Shown here: piece after piece, positions 12,494-13,052 of the stretch
Position numbering within the stretch: position 1 is the first letter of the stretch
Layout of the letters: each line of letters opens with the position of its first letter
The notes under the pieces: generated by a model
Databases searched by the model: none
What the model was told of the DNA's origin: nothing
What the model saw: the letters and a program-made list of their open reading frames with translations, nothing else
Program-made: the position numbers and the translations under genes
NCBI GenBank assembly: GCA_001275005.1
Contig: JWZX01000299.1
Span: forward strand, 1 to 13,052
Source of the DNA: Chrysochromulina tobinii
Lineage: Eukaryota; Haptophyta; Prymnesiales; Chrysochromulinaceae
Reading direction: 5' to 3'
DNA length: 13,052 nucleotides

Positions 12494-12810
12494 TCACTTC
12501 TTCTTCGCGTCCGTCGTCACGTTGAACTTGAAAAAGATGATGTCCTTGTCCAGCACGACATAATTCTTGCCCTCCTGCCGGTACTTGCCCGCCTCCTTCA
12601 CAGCCGCCTCGGAGCAGCCATTTTCCTTCCAGTCCTTGAAGTTGTAAACTTCGGCCTTGATGAATCCGCGCTCAAAGTCTGAGTGGATGACGCCCGCCGC
12701 CTTGGGTGCCATCCAGCCGTTGCGGATGGTCCAGGCGCGCACTTCGGTGGGCCCCAACGTAAAATAGAAGATGAGCTGCAGCGTGTGGTACCCATCGACC
12801 ACGATCTTGC
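12494..12810 (-). CDS. OLA1: Obg-like ATPase 1 (OLA1/YchF), last exon, C-terminal TGS region
   Basis: The exon encodes about 104 residues, from [11 protein letters not shown] to [16 protein letters not shown]. The run [20 protein letters not shown], then [33 protein letters not shown] and DIIFFKFN is the C-terminal TGS-containing domain of OLA1/YchF, nearly unbroken. OLA1 is a cytosolic P-loop NTPase of the Obg family that binds ATP and associates with ribosomes. The G domain lies outside the window on the right. The exon starts after an acceptor (CGTCCTCAG|GC, 12810). The preceding intron extends past the window edge. One residue is inserted in the usual EN(G)SEAAVK stretch ([11 protein letters not shown]). 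The stop is TGA at 12496-12494. It converges with the sulfatase. I am very sure of the family. Confidence 0.92.
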
Positions 12811-13052
12811 CTGAGGACGGAGAGAAGGACGGAGAGAGCGTCGGGAAGGGCCTCAGGGAGGCCTAAGGGAGGCCATCCGAGGAGGGGCCATCCGAGGCGA
12901 TCCGAGGCGCGATCACGAGGCGATCAAGAGGCGATCAAGAGGCGATCAAGAGATGATCAAGAGACCATCAAGAGGCCATCGAGAGGTCATCAAGAGGCCA
13001 TCGAGAGGTCATCAAGAGGCCATCGAGAGGCCATCGAGAGGCTATCAAGAGG
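12811..13052 (-). other. Intron of OLA1, 3' part, running off the window
   Basis: The acceptor TCCGTCCTCAG precedes the last exon, and no stop-free continuation of the protein exists upstream. On the coding strand the intron is pyrimidine-rich and almost entirely repeats. The donor is outside the window. Confidence 0.75.
12918..13052 (-). repeat. 11-bp tandem repeat array (at least 12 copies) in the OLA1 intron
   Basis: Twelve consecutive units of the type AGGCGATCAAG, AGGCCATCGAG or AGGTCATCAAG are seen on the plus strand. On the coding strand they read CTTGATCGCCT, CTCGATGGCCT or CTTGATGACCT. The array runs to the window edge, so its full length is unknown. Less regular copies (GGCCATCCG, GGCGATCCG) extend it toward the acceptor (about 12876-12910). 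Confidence 0.92.

Noticed and set aside
12918-13052. Telomeric or subtelomeric repeat at the window edge
   Set aside because: The 11-bp unit is not of the TTAGGG type and lies directly upstream of an OLA1 splice acceptor, so intron sequence explains it.
1-13052. tRNA or rRNA genes
   Set aside because: I looked for the conserved GGTTCGAATCC arm and for conserved rRNA stretches. The only near match (about 9812, GGATTCGAACGAGC) has no cloverleaf around it and lies in the intron of the orphan gene.

Overview
This window looks like nuclear DNA of a GC-rich unicellular alga, most likely a haptophyte (Prymnesium, Chrysochromulina or Emiliania type). The grounds are spliceosomal introns (some apparently GC-AG), long tandem-repeat introns, GC-rich coding sequence around islands of lower GC, and a eukaryotic gene set: an OLA1-type GTPase, an iduronate-2-sulfatase-like enzyme, filamin-type and FANCI-like segments, and a secreted protein with a CDDGGPG cysteine motif. 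There are no bacterial operons or Shine-Dalgarno sites. The lineage is an inference and cannot be proven from the sequence alone.

Layout. Bases 1-760 are lower in GC and hold no recognisable gene, only an unassigned minus-strand open frame. Bases 760-1200 are GC-rich with several CACGTG palindromes. Bases about 1200-4900 carry plus-strand fragments resembling FANCI (1387-1803), then filamin-type Ig repeats with four candidate introns (2085-3440), then Trp/Ala/Arg-rich helical-repeat-like sequence (3560-4900). Frames change repeatedly and stops interrupt them, so this reads as decayed or rearranged genes. The minus strand carries a 1124-codon uninterrupted frame (8670 to 5296). It joins a secreted, membrane-anchored N-terminal half to a C-terminal half with a basic patch, a cysteine cluster and a putative 2-oxoglutarate/Fe(II) oxygenase fold. 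A GGGACACAC repeat array lies upstream of its start. A two-exon orphan gene (10158 to 9550, minus) stands back to back with an intact sulfatase (10525-12228, plus). The sulfatase converges on the last exon of OLA1 (12810 to 12494, minus), whose upstream intron is an 11-bp repeat array running off the window.

The genes do not form a pathway. The most interesting features are structural. First, introns in two unrelated genes are filled with 10-12-bp repeats built on TTGAT/CTGAT/CGAT, always on the sense strand. Second, two introns are flanked by direct duplications of their exon edges. Third, a perfect 13-bp tandem duplication sits exactly where the two halves of the 1124-codon frame meet. Removing one copy would end the N-terminal gene 16 codons later, so this small duplication may have fused two genes into one frame.
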